Origin: an uncultured Cryomorphaceae bacterium
Lineage (GTDB): Bacteria; Bacteroidota; Bacteroidia; Flavobacteriales; Schleiferiaceae
Assembly (NCBI GenBank): GCA_913009655.1
Contig: CAJVWI010000009.1
Location: 20,841 to 84,840 of the forward strand
Length of the DNA stretch: 64,000 nucleotides
Direction: 5' to 3'
The position numbers and the translations under genes were made by a program. Under the pieces are notes generated by a model. It made no database searches and was not told the DNA's origin. It worked only from the letters and a program-made list of their open reading frames with translations. This document shows positions 17,351 to 28,498 of the stretch, piece after piece (within the stretch, counting starts at the first letter, position 1; every line of letters starts with the position of its first letter).

Positions 17351-18525
17351 TTCTATGGTTAACCTATTGGTACCCTGACAAAGAAAACCCGGTTCGTGGT
17401 AATTTTATTCGTGCTCAATGGAAAGCAGCTCGTTCTGTCGGCTGCGAGGTGGAATTGCTTTTTGTCGACATAGCTAAGGGAAAAAAAATTATGGAAGTCA
17501 ATTGGACAAGAGGTTCAGAAGGCGAAATAATTTTAAAAGTTAGATCTCGGGCATGGAAAACGATATATCATACGCCTATTTGGGCTGCAAAATTAATTAC
17601 CCGTAAATGGGCTGATAAAACAGGATTAGAACACCCCATGGCAATTCATGCTAATGTAGTTTTTCCAGCGGGTCTTCTTGCGGAGCAATTGGGAAGGAGG
17701 TGGAATATCCCATACATCATTACGGAACATTGGTCTAAGGCAGGAAAATGGACACGTCATAAGTTATTCGGGAAAAAAGTGCGATCTTCATATGAAGAGG
17801 CCAAAGCAATTCTTCCGGTGTCTAATCATTTATCAGAGGAATTACAGATAAGGCTACCAAAAATTTTAAAAGAGAACTTCATAACAATCCCGAATGCAAT
17901 AGATATAAATTCTTTTAAATACCTCAAGAGAAAGTTAGAGCCAGAGAAAAAAATAATAAAAATTTTAGGAGTTGCAAGTCTAATTTCTTCGAATGCTCTT
18001 GTGAAAAGAGTTGATTTTTCAATTGAAGCATTGGCTATTTTAAAGCGAAAGCACCCTAAAATCATCTGGAATTATACCCATGTTGGTTCTGGTAGCCGAT
18101 TGAAAATTCTACAAGATTATGCAAAGGGTCTGGGTGTGGATCAAAATATTCACTGGGTAGGATCATTAGATTCAAAACGTCTTTATCAAGAGTATTGCAA
18201 AGCAGATATTTTTCTTCAACCTTCAAAATCTGAAACTTTTGGAATTGTTGTTCTTGAGGCCATTGAAACAGGTCTTAGCGTAATTGCTTCAGATATTCCT
18301 GCCTTTAAATCCTGTGTTAATAAAAAAACTGGCATTAGAGTAGAATTAAATCCTAATTCAATAGCAGAAGGCTTGGAAGCCTTGTGGAAAAGCCCAATAG
18401 TTGTTCCTAAAGACGTATTGGGTTCAAAAAAATACGCCCCAACCGAAGTAGGGGCGCACATTAAAGAAGTTTACAATGACTTATTCTACTCGCAAAGGGC
18501 AAGTAGATCTTCTGACAAACTTTAA
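17347..18525 (+). CDS. Glycosyltransferase family 4
   Basis: A 392-residue GT-B enzyme with a typical GT4 donor site. The EX7E motif is E296 to E304 (KSETFGIVVLEA), preceded by the KADIFLQPSK strand, and the N-terminus is of the form WLTYWYPDKENPVRGNFIRAQ. It should use a nucleotide-activated sugar with retention of configuration. It overlaps the flippase gene by four bases (ATGA) and ends the plus-strand operon, facing the minus-strand CHI-like gene with 46 bases between them. Together with the GT4 at 11139 it would supply two sugar additions of the same surface glycan. Confidence 0.9.
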   Translation: MILWLTYWYPDKENPVRGNFIRAQWKAARSVGCEVELLFVDIAKGKKIMEVNWTRGSEGEIILKVRSRAWKTIYHTPIWAAKLITRKWADKTGLEHPMAIHANVVFPAGLLAEQLGRRWNIPYIITEHWSKAGKWTRHKLFGKKVRSSYEEAKAILPVSNHLSEELQIRLPKILKENFITIPNAIDINSFKYLKRKLEPEKKIIKILGVASLISSNALVKRVDFSIEALAILKRKHPKIIWNYTHVGSGSRLKILQDYAKGLGVDQNIHWVGSLDSKRLYQEYCKADIFLQPSKSETFGIVVLEAIETGLSVIASDIPAFKSCVNKKTGIRVELNPNSIAEGLEALWKSPIVVPKDVLGSKKYAPTEVGAHIKEVYNDLFYSQRASRSSDKL

Positions 18526-18571
18526 GCCAACCGAATATATTTTAAAGTTTAGAGATTAATTTCTTTGTGAC

Positions 18572-19138
18572 TTATTTCCCCAGCATGTCATCTTTCAAAC
18601 TTTCTTGAGCCGGAACATCTCCTAACCATATGCTAAACAACGCCTGCTTAAAGGCTAAGCCTTGGAAGTTACCGAGTTGCTTGTCGTTTTTAGAAAGATA
18701 AACTGCATCTCCTGAATGATAGTTCAGTGAAATAACATCCCCTTTCTCGAATTCATCTTTTAAAAAGTTCTTAAATTTTTGGACGTCATTTGAATTCGAT
18801 TTACCTGCAGATGCGTTTGCAAATCCTTCTTCCAACGCTTCGATAAAGCGTTCTTGGGTAACTAATTTTGAAGCAATTTCAATACGAATCCCCATTTCCT
18901 CATCGGACATAATTACGTTTTGGGCATCAGACGTTTTGGTCTGTAAATACAGTGCTCCTACATAAAGATCCAAGAAGATAAGCTTCGTGCGTAAACCTCC
19001 ACCGTTTAAGACGGTTTCCTGACCATTAATAGAAATTGTTTCTGGGAAGTCTATGCCTTCAATATTTTTGGTCTGAGCTTCCGAGCTGAAGCTAAATATG
19101 AAAGCTGAAGTAAGTAAAAGTGTTTTCAATGTTTTCAT
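18572..19138 (-). CDS. Exported chalcone-isomerase-like domain protein
   Basis: A 188-residue periplasmic protein with a signal peptide (residues 1-22, ending SEAQ). The remainder follows the bacterial chalcone-isomerase-like pattern: GIDFPETISINGQETVLNG, then GLRTKLIFLDLYVGALYLQ and a GDAVYLSKN stretch. Bacterial members share the fold of plant chalcone isomerase and the fatty-acid-binding CHI-like proteins, but their role is not established; binding of a small hydrophobic ligand is the usual guess. The gene follows yihY on the same strand with 13 bases between them and probably shares its transcript. Confidence 0.85.
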   Translation of the reverse strand: MKTLKTLLLTSAFIFSFSSEAQTKNIEGIDFPETISINGQETVLNGGGLRTKLIFLDLYVGALYLQTKTSDAQNVIMSDEEMGIRIEIASKLVTQERFIEALEEGFANASAGKSNSNDVQKFKNFLKDEFEKGDVISLNYHSGDAVYLSKNDKQLGNFQGLAFKQALFSIWLGDVPAQESLKDDMLGK

Positions 19139-19151
19139 TATTTTTATTTGT

Positions 19152-20078
19152 TTAATTATTTTTTTTATTCGGGTTTGACGAATTTACGCGGTTTTTTGCT
19201 TCTGCTAAACTAGCATTTAATTCGAAACCTATTATTAAGCCAATGGCATTAACATAAATCCATAATTGAACTATCAATAATGTTCCAATTGATCCATAAA
19301 ATTGATTGTATGTCGCGAAGTGAGTCACATATGTCCCAAACAATGTTGATGATAAGATGACTAATAATGTCGCAAGTAAAGCTCCTGGGGAAATAAATCT
19401 CCAAGGTGCTGATCTCATGGGGCCAAAATAAAATAACATTGAGATTGCTAATAGAATTATAATAAGGAGAATCACATTCCTTAGTCCAATTAGAACAGCT
19501 GAGACCGAAATGCCTAACCAAATATCTTGAATGTATTGATCAAGAAATGACTTAGAAATTGTAATTAACGAAATGCCAATAATAATAAGAATGGCGAGTG
19601 TTAATGTTAGAGTTAAAGCAGCTAAATACTGAGACCAGAAGCCTCTTACATTAAGCTTGTGAATTGTAAGCCCAAAATTCCCAATTAGGGAAAGTGTTCC
19701 ATTTGTTGCAAAGACTAAAGTTGCAAGTATAGTGACGCTTAAAAGATCGCCTCGGCGAGTGGTTAAAATATCATTAATAGTTGTTTTTACAGCTTCAAAA
19801 CTATTCGGAGGCAGAACCTCCTTTAAAAGAAAAAAAACTTGTTCTTGAAAACCATCAATAGGTATAAAGGGGATCAATGTAAACAAGAAAATAATCCCGG
19901 GAAAGAGAGCTAGAAAAAAAGAAAAACTTATGCTTGCAGCTCGGCTTGTTACGGCACCTTCCCAAATTCCTTTTCCAAAGAAAACCGCAACATCAGATAA
20001 ACTCAAGCCATCAAAGTATGGTATTTTAATTTTTTTTGAGTTTTTCCTCAATGAGTTTTTTATTCTTTGAAACATCAT
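19152..20078 (-). CDS. YihY/BrkB family inner-membrane protein
   Basis: A 308-residue membrane protein with six predicted helices. Early in the sequence it has the family signature region (WEGAVTSRAASISFSFFLALFPGIIFL), and near the end an IVQLWIYVNAIGLIIGFELNA helix, both typical of the YihY/BrkB (UPF0761) family. The family was once annotated as ribonuclease BN by mistake; its true function is unknown, with transport or envelope roles suggested. It begins one base after the stop of nadC and is followed closely by the CHI-like gene, so nadC-yihY-CHI form a minus-strand operon. Confidence 0.92.
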   Translation of the reverse strand: MMFQRIKNSLRKNSKKIKIPYFDGLSLSDVAVFFGKGIWEGAVTSRAASISFSFFLALFPGIIFLFTLIPFIPIDGFQEQVFFLLKEVLPPNSFEAVKTTINDILTTRRGDLLSVTILATLVFATNGTLSLIGNFGLTIHKLNVRGFWSQYLAALTLTLTLAILIIIGISLITISKSFLDQYIQDIWLGISVSAVLIGLRNVILLIIILLAISMLFYFGPMRSAPWRFISPGALLATLLVILSSTLFGTYVTHFATYNQFYGSIGTLLIVQLWIYVNAIGLIIGFELNASLAEAKNRVNSSNPNKKNN

Positions 20079-20079
20079 C

Positions 20080-20958
20080 TCAAAAGTCGGCTTTAAAATT
20101 TAAATCTAAGTTTTTAGATGAATGCGTAAGGGCACCGACGGAAATAAAATCTACTCCAGTTAGAGCATATTCTTTTATGTTATCTTCAGTAATGCCACCG
20201 CTAGCCTCTGTTTCTTTGATCCCATTGATTATTTTCACAGCTTCAAAACACATTTTTGTTGAGAAATTATCTAACATAATGCGATTTATGTTTTTTTCAT
20301 TCATGGCTTCCTTGACTTCATCAATGGTTCGAACCTCTACTTCTATTTCTCTTAAAAAGTTTTTATTTTGCAAATACTTTGAGGTCTTTACTAGTGCTTC
20401 CTTTATTCCACCACAATAGTCAATATGGTTATCTTTTAACATAATATAATCATGTAATCCCATCCTATGATTAAGTCCACCGCCTAAACGAACTGCGTAT
20501 TTCTCTAGATGTCTCCATCCTGGAGTCGTCTTTCTTGTGTCAAGAAGTTTACAATGAGTGCCTTCAATTTGTTTGGTCATTTTTTTAGTTAGTGTTGCCA
20601 CTCCACTTAATCTTTGTGTGTAGTTCAGCATAATCCTTTCAGCACCTAATAATGACAAAACTGGACCAGTCGCAGTTAGCAGAATCTGACCATTTGATAT
20701 TTCATCTCCATCAACTACGAATTGTTTCCAAGAAATAGTCGGGTCAATTGCCTTGAATATATATGGAACTAACGATAAACCGGCGATTATACCGTTTTCT
20801 TTTGCTTTTAACTTAGCTGTTCCAAATTCATTCTTATCAAAGCAAGCCAAGCTAGAATGATCTCCTGACCCAATGCCAGAGCCAAAATCCTCTTGAATTG
20901 CAGAAGTTAAATGATTATTCCATTCTTCTCCTTGTAAATATTCTATTATCTGTTTCAC
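20080..20958 (-). CDS. nadC: Nicotinate-nucleotide pyrophosphorylase (carboxylating)
   Basis: NadC makes nicotinate mononucleotide, CO2 and pyrophosphate from quinolinate and PRPP in de novo NAD synthesis. The protein has GSGDHSSLAC near the N-terminus, the active-site stretch LDTRKTTPGWRHLEKYAVRL with GGGLNHRMGLHD, LKDNH, and the C-terminal ASGGI and DFISVGALTHS phosphate-binding turns. An ATG at 20991 would give 303 residues but would overlap the start of the divergent rlmH gene (ATG at 20981). A GTG at 20958 gives 292 residues, close to the usual 280-290, so I prefer it with moderate confidence. nadA and nadB are not in the window. Confidence 0.93.
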   Translation of the reverse strand: MKQIIEYLQGEEWNNHLTSAIQEDFGSGIGSGDHSSLACFDKNEFGTAKLKAKENGIIAGLSLVPYIFKAIDPTISWKQFVVDGDEISNGQILLTATGPVLSLLGAERIMLNYTQRLSGVATLTKKMTKQIEGTHCKLLDTRKTTPGWRHLEKYAVRLGGGLNHRMGLHDYIMLKDNHIDYCGGIKEALVKTSKYLQNKNFLREIEVEVRTIDEVKEAMNEKNINRIMLDNFSTKMCFEAVKIINGIKETEASGGITEDNIKEYALTGVDFISVGALTHSSKNLDLNFKADF

Positions 20959-20980
20959 CTTTGCAAAGAACGTAAGAACT

Positions 20981-21406
20981 ATGGAAATCATTTTACTCGT
21001 CGTTGGACGAACTCAAGAAAAATATATAAAGGATGGATTACAACTCTACAGCAATCGTCTTTTGAAATATTCAAAATTTAAAATAGTTAGTGTTTTAAAT
21101 TCAGATAAATTAAACGATTATGTCAAGAAAGGTGATCGATTCATATTACTAGATGAAAGGGGAATAACCCTTTCCAGTGTAGGATTTGCCAATCAATTTC
21201 AAAAATGGATGAATTCGGGGCCTAAAAGATTAATATTTGCCATCGGCGACTCTTATGGATTTAATAAGTTGTCTTATGAAAAATCTGATGCAATCATGTC
21301 ATTAGGTCCAATGACATTTACTCATGATATGGCAAGACTGATATTTCTTGAACAGCTATATAGATCATGGACTATTTTAGGGGGGGAACCCTATCATCAC
21401 GACTAA
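20981..21406 (+). CDS. rlmH: 23S rRNA pseudouridine-1915 N3-methyltransferase
   Basis: RlmH methylates pseudouridine 1915 of 23S rRNA in helix 69 of assembled ribosomes, using S-adenosylmethionine in a SPOUT knot. The protein shows the family end FLEQLYRSWTILGGEPYHH and the cofactor loop FAIGDSYGF. At 141 residues it is about 15 shorter than E. coli RlmH, with a slightly more compact N-terminal part. It starts 23 bases from the likely nadC start on the other strand and precedes holA by 25 bases. Confidence 0.95.
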   Translation: MEIILLVVGRTQEKYIKDGLQLYSNRLLKYSKFKIVSVLNSDKLNDYVKKGDRFILLDERGITLSSVGFANQFQKWMNSGPKRLIFAIGDSYGFNKLSYEKSDAIMSLGPMTFTHDMARLIFLEQLYRSWTILGGEPYHHD

Positions 21407-21431
21407 ATAATATATTACTTTTATCGATCAT

Positions 21432-22436
21432 ATGACAATTGAATCGCTATCATTCGAACTAAAAGCAGGTAAATTTATGCCTGTATATATTTTTGATGGA
21501 GATGAACCTTTTTTTATCGATCGTGCATTGGAAATGATTCTCGAAGAATCATTACAAGAAAATGAAAGAGATTTTAATCTAAATGTTTTATATGGAAGAG
21601 ATACGGATGCACTTACTATAATTAGCCATGCCAAGCGCTATCCAATGATGTCCGAAAGAAATGTTGTTATTGTTAGAGAGGCTCAGGATTTAAAAGACAT
21701 AGAACTTCTTTCATCTTATGTTGAATCTCCTCAAACCAGTACTGTTTTAGCACTTGGGTTAAAGGGAAAAAAAATCGATAAACGAAAAGCATTATTTAAG
21801 TCCTTAAAGAATAACTCTACCGCTATTCACATAGAATTTAAAAAAATATATGAAAATCAAATTTCTAGTTGGATAAATTCGGAGGCGACTGCTTTGGGTT
21901 TAAATATGAGTAGCAAAGCATGTATTCTACTATTCGAAAGTATGGGATCAGATTTATCTCGCATTATCCACGAACTGAAGAAATTATCCTCATACTTGGG
22001 CAATAATAATAATGTTACGGCTGAGGTTATAGAGAAAGTAACAGGTTTTAGTAGAGAATTCAATAATTTTGAATTAATTAAAGCCTTAGCTTCAAAAAAC
22101 TTGACTAAATCATATCGGATTGCAAAAAGTATGGGAGACAATCCAAAACGTAACCCGATAATTGTCACAATTTCTATCCTCTTTTCGAATTTTTCTAAAT
22201 CACTTGTTTACAGTGATATAGAAGATAAAAATCCAAAAAATATATCAGCAAAACTCAAAATTTCTGAGTATGCTCTTCGAGATATTGCCTTGATTAATCA
22301 AAATTATTCCCGTCATAAGTTGATAAGAATCATTGGGTATCTTCGCGACGCCGATGGTCAAGCAAAAGGAATGAGCGGCCCTAATTTAAAAGATGGAACT
22401 ATTCTCAATGAATTACTTTTTAAAATACTTTACTAG
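21432..22436 (+). CDS. holA: DNA polymerase III delta subunit
   Basis: A 334-residue HolA. It has the AAA+-like clamp loader fold: IFDGDEPFFIDRALEMILE near the N-terminus, VVIVREAQDLK, and the helical C-terminal domain with KLSSYLGN and HKLIRIIGYLRDADGQAKG. The delta subunit opens the beta clamp so that the clamp loader can place it on DNA. Like other delta subunits it lacks a working Walker A motif. The end of holA overlaps the start of the TonB-dependent receptor gene by about 29 bases (or 44 if the earlier ATG is used). Confidence 0.93.
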   Translation: MTIESLSFELKAGKFMPVYIFDGDEPFFIDRALEMILEESLQENERDFNLNVLYGRDTDALTIISHAKRYPMMSERNVVIVREAQDLKDIELLSSYVESPQTSTVLALGLKGKKIDKRKALFKSLKNNSTAIHIEFKKIYENQISSWINSEATALGLNMSSKACILLFESMGSDLSRIIHELKKLSSYLGNNNNVTAEVIEKVTGFSREFNNFELIKALASKNLTKSYRIAKSMGDNPKRNPIIVTISILFSNFSKSLVYSDIEDKNPKNISAKLKISEYALRDIALINQNYSRHKLIRIIGYLRDADGQAKGMSGPNLKDGTILNELLFKILY

Positions 22437-24759
22437 TTTTTCAATATTTCTACTTTGTATTTCTTCTTTTGCTCAGGATGTAGGGGGTGTGCGAGGTTAC
22501 GTTTTGGATAGACAAAGCCAACGTCCTTTGGAATATGCACAAATTTCTGTTGAAGGTTCTGAAATCAAGGATCTTGTCAAAGATTTGGATATTAGTGTTT
22601 TTGCGAACAGTGATGGATATTTTCAAATAACAGGTTTGCCTTTTGGAGATGCAATTATTACCGTCATAATGCCTGGTTATGAAACTCGGTCTCGAAAAGT
22701 ATCAATTAAATCTTCTCGTATTGCATTTGAAAGGTTTTTATTAGATGAATCTGTTGTTACCCTGGATGACGTTGTGATTGACGTGAAAAGACAAGAGCAG
22801 CAAACAAAAGTGGCAACTGGAGTAGTTCAATTGAGCGCAAAATCAATAACAACATTTTCTATTGGTGGTGAACCTGATTTAATGCGTGCACTTCAAGTTC
22901 TTCCTGGTGTAATAACTACCGGAGATCAAGGAGGTCAGCTTTATATACGAGGTGGAGCTCCAATTCAAAACCTTGTAAAGTTAGATGGTATGATTTTGTA
23001 CAACCCCTTTCATAGTATTGGTTTTTTCTCCGTATTTGATACCGATATACTTCAGCGTGCAGATGTTTACACGGCAGGCTTTGGTGCAAAGTATGGTGGT
23101 AGAAATTCTTCCGTAATGGATATCAGAACAAGATCAGGGAATAGAAAAAAATATTCGGGAAAGGTTTCTTCTTCAACATACATGAGTAAAGTTTTATTTG
23201 AGGCTCCTATCGGAAAGCGTGGAGTTGATGGATTAGCTCCAAGCTCTCTATTGATATCTGTAAAAGCATCTTATTTGGATGCCATCGCTCCAATAGTGTA
23301 TCCATATGTTGCAACTGAATATGGTGGACTACCCTTTTCTTTTCAGGATATTTTTGGAAAATATACAATTGAATCAAAAGGAGGAAACAGAGTCAATTTA
23401 TTTGGTTTTAATTTCAATGATGCAGTCCGTTTTGCTGGTGATAAAACTATCTCGTGGCAATCAAACGGCTATGGTGCCGACTTTTTGGTAATCCCTGCAT
23501 CTTCTGGAACTATAATTGAAGCACATTTGGCTCAAAGTAATTATAAAATTCAATCAACAGAATTATTAAATCGACCCAGAGAAAGTGCCATAGATGGTTT
23601 TAATGGAGGTCTAGATTTCACATATTTATTGCGTAAGTATGATGAATTCAAGTATGGGCTGGAATTTGTTGGCTACCGCACAGATTATGCATATACCAAT
23701 AGTGTAGGCAGGACTTTAGATCAAGTTCAAAACACTACTGAAATTGGTGGTTACATGGAATACAAAAGGCAACAGGGGCGTTGGCTTGTTCAACCTGGAT
23801 TACGTCTTCACAATTATGGATCTTTAGCTATAGTTAGAGCTGAACCTAGAATTGGATTGAAATTTAATGCAACTGAGTATTTGAGATTTAAGGGTTCAGC
23901 GGGTAGGTATTCACAGAATTTAGTTGCTGCAAATAGTGATCGCGATGTTGTTAATTTATTTTATGGATTTTTAAGTGGAGCTGGAGACTTACCGACTCAA
24001 TTTGATGGAAGTCCAGTTTTAAATAGTCTTCAAACGGCCAATCATTATGTTTTCGGTACAGAATTAAATTTATCAAAAGGTTTGAAAATAGAATTAGAAG
24101 GTTATGTCAAACTCTTTGATCAAATAACAAATATCAATCGGTATAAAATCTATGATGATATTCCTGTTTACCAGGACCAAGATGAATTGTTAAGAAAGGA
24201 TTTCATGATTGAAAGGGGATATGCACGTGGAATAGACGCACTATTGACCTACCAGGATAAGCATTGGTATTTTTGGGGTGTTTATTCTTTGGGTAAAGTA
24301 TCTCGTTTTGATGGAGTTCAAAACTATTCTCCGCAATTTGACCGCCGACATAACTTGAATCTTTTGGTCGCTTATAAAGGTGATAAAGATTGGGAAATAA
24401 ATTTCAGATGGAATTATGGATCAGGATTCCCATTTACACCCATACGAGGTTACTTCGAAAATCAAACATTTACAGATCCAGGAGGGCAACCGCTTATCGA
24501 TTATCCTTATGAGAATGCTAATGGTTCGGTTGCTGTGCTTTATGGTGACATTAATAGCCAAAGACTTCCATCATATCATAGACTGGACTTTACAGCTAAA
24601 AAGGGATGGAATATAAAAACTAATCAACGAATAGAGGTCGCTTTTGCTGCCACAAACGCATATAATCGGAGGAATATTTTTTACTATGACACGCCAAGTG
24701 CAAAGCGTGTAAATCAATTACCAATTATGCCGACTCTAATGTTGAGCTACGCGTTTTAA
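22408..24759 (+). CDS. TonB-dependent receptor with carboxypeptidase-regulatory-like domain
   Basis: An outer-membrane receptor of 783 residues from the ATG at 22408, which starts a proper signal peptide (MNYFLKYFTSFSIFLLCISSFAQ); an ATG five codons earlier is possible. A carboxypeptidase-regulatory-like fold (VRGYVLDRQSQRPLEYAQISVEG) comes first. A plug domain follows (PDLMRALQVLPGVITTGDQG, LYIRGGAPIQNLVKLDGM), and then a long beta-barrel ending in LSYAF with a terminal phenylalanine. The family imports siderophores, glycans, peptides or vitamins with energy from TonB. No SusD partner follows, so a polysaccharide utilisation locus is not indicated; the ligand is unknown. Confidence 0.92.
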   Translation: MNYFLKYFTSFSIFLLCISSFAQDVGGVRGYVLDRQSQRPLEYAQISVEGSEIKDLVKDLDISVFANSDGYFQITGLPFGDAIITVIMPGYETRSRKVSIKSSRIAFERFLLDESVVTLDDVVIDVKRQEQQTKVATGVVQLSAKSITTFSIGGEPDLMRALQVLPGVITTGDQGGQLYIRGGAPIQNLVKLDGMILYNPFHSIGFFSVFDTDILQRADVYTAGFGAKYGGRNSSVMDIRTRSGNRKKYSGKVSSSTYMSKVLFEAPIGKRGVDGLAPSSLLISVKASYLDAIAPIVYPYVATEYGGLPFSFQDIFGKYTIESKGGNRVNLFGFNFNDAVRFAGDKTISWQSNGYGADFLVIPASSGTIIEAHLAQSNYKIQSTELLNRPRESAIDGFNGGLDFTYLLRKYDEFKYGLEFVGYRTDYAYTNSVGRTLDQVQNTTEIGGYMEYKRQQGRWLVQPGLRLHNYGSLAIVRAEPRIGLKFNATEYLRFKGSAGRYSQNLVAANSDRDVVNLFYGFLSGAGDLPTQFDGSPVLNSLQTANHYVFGTELNLSKGLKIELEGYVKLFDQITNINRYKIYDDIPVYQDQDELLRKDFMIERGYARGIDALLTYQDKHWYFWGVYSLGKVSRFDGVQNYSPQFDRRHNLNLLVAYKGDKDWEINFRWNYGSGFPFTPIRGYFENQTFTDPGGQPLIDYPYENANGSVAVLYGDINSQRLPSYHRLDFTAKKGWNIKTNQRIEVAFAATNAYNRRNIFYYDTPSAKRVNQLPIMPTLMLSYAF

Positions 24760-24772
24760 AATCCTAACTTTG
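24742..24772 (+). promoter_or_regulatory. Promoter for pyrG-yidC
   Basis: TTG at 24742-24744 and TAACTTTG at 24765-24772 are separated by 20 bases, matching the Bacteroidota consensus TTTG-N19-TAnnTTTG well. The -33 part lies inside the end of the TonB receptor gene. The ATG of pyrG is 17 bases further on. Confidence 0.65.
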
Positions 24773-24783
24773 CCGGAATCTAA

Positions 24784-26403
<1,620 letters not shown>

Positions 26404-26405
26404 AA

Positions 26406-28187
26406 ATGTTAGAAGAAAAAACAATAGATCGTAACCAAGTTATCGGATTTTCATTATTGGCGGCTATCCTCTTGGGGTATACTTGGTGGGCTGGCAATCA
26501 AGAGGTAGTTGATAGTCAGATTCAACAAAATAATATTGTTGAAAATATCGAAGAAGGTTCTTCGGGTGGTTCTTTCAATAGTTCTGAAATTACTGTTGAT
26601 GGGAGTATCATGTTAGATGACACAACATCTTCTGCAGAAAATTATAATGGGGTTGAAGAAATTTATACCCTGGAAAACGATAAAGTTAGATATACATTTA
26701 ATTCAATTGGCGCACAGCTTGCTCAGGTAGAATTAAAAAATTACAAAGATTACCTTGGAAATCCGTTGTATTTAGTCAATGGTGGGCAAAAAATATCGGG
26801 CGCAAATAAGGGGGTTTTTAAGGGTGTTGTTGATAGAAAAACTGAGGGGAGAGAAAGTCTTTCAATGAAAAATAATGATGGCGCTGAGTGGGTTTTTTCT
26901 CTCGGCGATGGCTATGGTTTGAATTGGTCTTTATCGGTCCCAGATGAGGAGAATATTACACTCAAATGGAGTCAAGACGGTATTCGTCATGAAAAAAGTT
27001 TAACAAATGAAAATCAATACACAACTACCTATTTTTTCGATGCAGAAGACGAAAAGAAAGATTATTTAAGTAATGGGAAAGATGATGAGGATATAGCGAG
27101 TAATATTTCCTGGATTGCCCATAAACAGCAATTTTTCTCGAGTATTTGGTCAACTGATAAACCTTTTTCTTCTGTACAATTGGCTACAACAACTCCAGCA
27201 GTGAATGACTCTGGCCATACCAGACAGTTTCGATCGGTCTTGCAAATAGCGGGTAATAATAATGGTGTCAACGCTCAGGGACTTATATATCATGGCCCAA
27301 ATGATTATTTAGAGTTGAAAAGCTTTGATAAAAACTTTGATGAAATAATCCCTTTTGGGTGGGGAATTTTTGGTTGGATTTCAAAAGGCATAGTCGTTCC
27401 GATGTTCAACTTGATGGAGGGATTTGGCTGGAATTATGGATTGATAATCTTTTTGATGGCATTAATCATTAAACTAGCCCTGTCACCTCTGACATTTGCG
27501 TCTTATAAGTCCATGGCCAAGATGCGACTTTTAAAACCTGAAATGGATGAGCTTGCTGAGAGGTATGGGGATGATGCTCAGAAAAAACAACAAGAAACGA
27601 TGCTATTGTACCAAAAAGCTGGGGTGAATCCCTTGGGAGGATGTATTCCACAATTACTTCAGTTTCCAATTCTAATTGCTATGTTTCGTTTTTTTCCAGC
27701 TAGTATTGAGTTAAGACAAGAGTCTTTTTTGTGGGCTGATGATCTAAGTAGTTATGACAGTATTTTTAATTTTGGACAATGGTTTAGTCTTCCTTTTTAT
27801 GGCGATCATATTAGTCTCTTTACAATCTTAATGGCAATATCAACATTTCTTTATACGAGATTTAATAATTCGATGACACCATCTTCGAATAACATGATGC
27901 AACAGCAAATGCAGATTATTCAATATTTAATGCCAATTATGTTATTGGTTTGGTTTAATAATTATGCTTCGGGATTATCCTATTACTATTTTGTTTCTAA
28001 CTTATTGATTTTCGGTCAACAGTGGTCTATTAAGAAGTTCTTTATAAATGAGGGAAAATTAAGAGCAAAAATTGATGCAACCAAGGCTAAAGGAGGCAAG
28101 CAGTCGAGATTTTCAAAGAAAATGAATGACATGATGGAAGCTCAAAAAGAATCAGGAAATCGCCGGACTAGGCGAATGGATAAATAG
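26406..28187 (+). CDS. yidC: Membrane protein insertase YidC
   Basis: YidC inserts proteins into the inner membrane alone or with SecYEG. The 593-residue protein has an N-terminal anchor helix (VIGFSLLAAILLGYTWWAG), a large periplasmic beta-sandwich domain of about residues 90-320, and five C-terminal helices with the conserved LIIFLMALIIKLALSPLT, YQKAGVNPLGGCIPQLLQFP and YYYFVSNLLIFGQQW segments. A basic cytoplasmic tail ends in GNRRTRRMDK. The long form with the periplasmic domain is the usual Gram-negative type. Confidence 0.96.
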   Translation: MLEEKTIDRNQVIGFSLLAAILLGYTWWAGNQEVVDSQIQQNNIVENIEEGSSGGSFNSSEITVDGSIMLDDTTSSAENYNGVEEIYTLENDKVRYTFNSIGAQLAQVELKNYKDYLGNPLYLVNGGQKISGANKGVFKGVVDRKTEGRESLSMKNNDGAEWVFSLGDGYGLNWSLSVPDEENITLKWSQDGIRHEKSLTNENQYTTTYFFDAEDEKKDYLSNGKDDEDIASNISWIAHKQQFFSSIWSTDKPFSSVQLATTTPAVNDSGHTRQFRSVLQIAGNNNGVNAQGLIYHGPNDYLELKSFDKNFDEIIPFGWGIFGWISKGIVVPMFNLMEGFGWNYGLIIFLMALIIKLALSPLTFASYKSMAKMRLLKPEMDELAERYGDDAQKKQQETMLLYQKAGVNPLGGCIPQLLQFPILIAMFRFFPASIELRQESFLWADDLSSYDSIFNFGQWFSLPFYGDHISLFTILMAISTFLYTRFNNSMTPSSNNMMQQQMQIIQYLMPIMLLVWFNNYASGLSYYYFVSNLLIFGQQWSIKKFFINEGKLRAKIDATKAKGGKQSRFSKKMNDMMEAQKESGNRRTRRMDK

Positions 28188-28206
28188 CCGAGTTAATTGT
28201 AGGTAA

Positions 28207-28491
28207 TTGAATAAATCTCTTTTTTTTCTCAGATGCTTCGGATTCTTGGAGGGTATTTCGCTTTTGATTTTACTTTTTGTTGCAATGCCATTAAAATATT
28301 ATTTCAATAATCCATGGATGGTTAAAACTGTTGGAATGGCTCATGGATTATTATTTCTTCTATACTCTTTGACATTGTTGTTGGTCCATCTTCAGTTGAA
28401 TTGGAAGCTAAGAGTCACTTTAACTGCGTTTGGGGCTTCATTTGTGCCTTTCGGGACATTTTATGCTGATAAAAAGTTTTTTAGGCATTAA
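28207..28491 (+). CDS. DUF3817-family small membrane protein, TTG start
   Basis: A 94-residue hydrophobic protein with three membrane segments. The FLRCFGFLEGISLLILLFVAMPLKY start and the VGMAHGLLFLLY centre are the pattern of the DUF3817 family, whose function is unknown. An in-frame TAA directly before the TTG at 28207 means that TTG is the only possible start. The gene follows yidC by 19 bases and may be its last co-transcribed neighbour. The C-terminus (ASFVPFGTFYADKKFFRH) is also typical of the family. Confidence 0.85.
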   Translation: MNKSLFFLRCFGFLEGISLLILLFVAMPLKYYFNNPWMVKTVGMAHGLLFLLYSLTLLLVHLQLNWKLRVTLTAFGASFVPFGTFYADKKFFRH

Positions 28492-28498
28492 TTAAGAG

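Noticed and set aside
18432..18455. GC-rich hairpin (CGCCCC/GGGGCG) near the end of the GT4 gene
   Set aside because: It lies inside the coding sequence, about 70 bases before the stop, with no T tract; kept as normal coding sequence.
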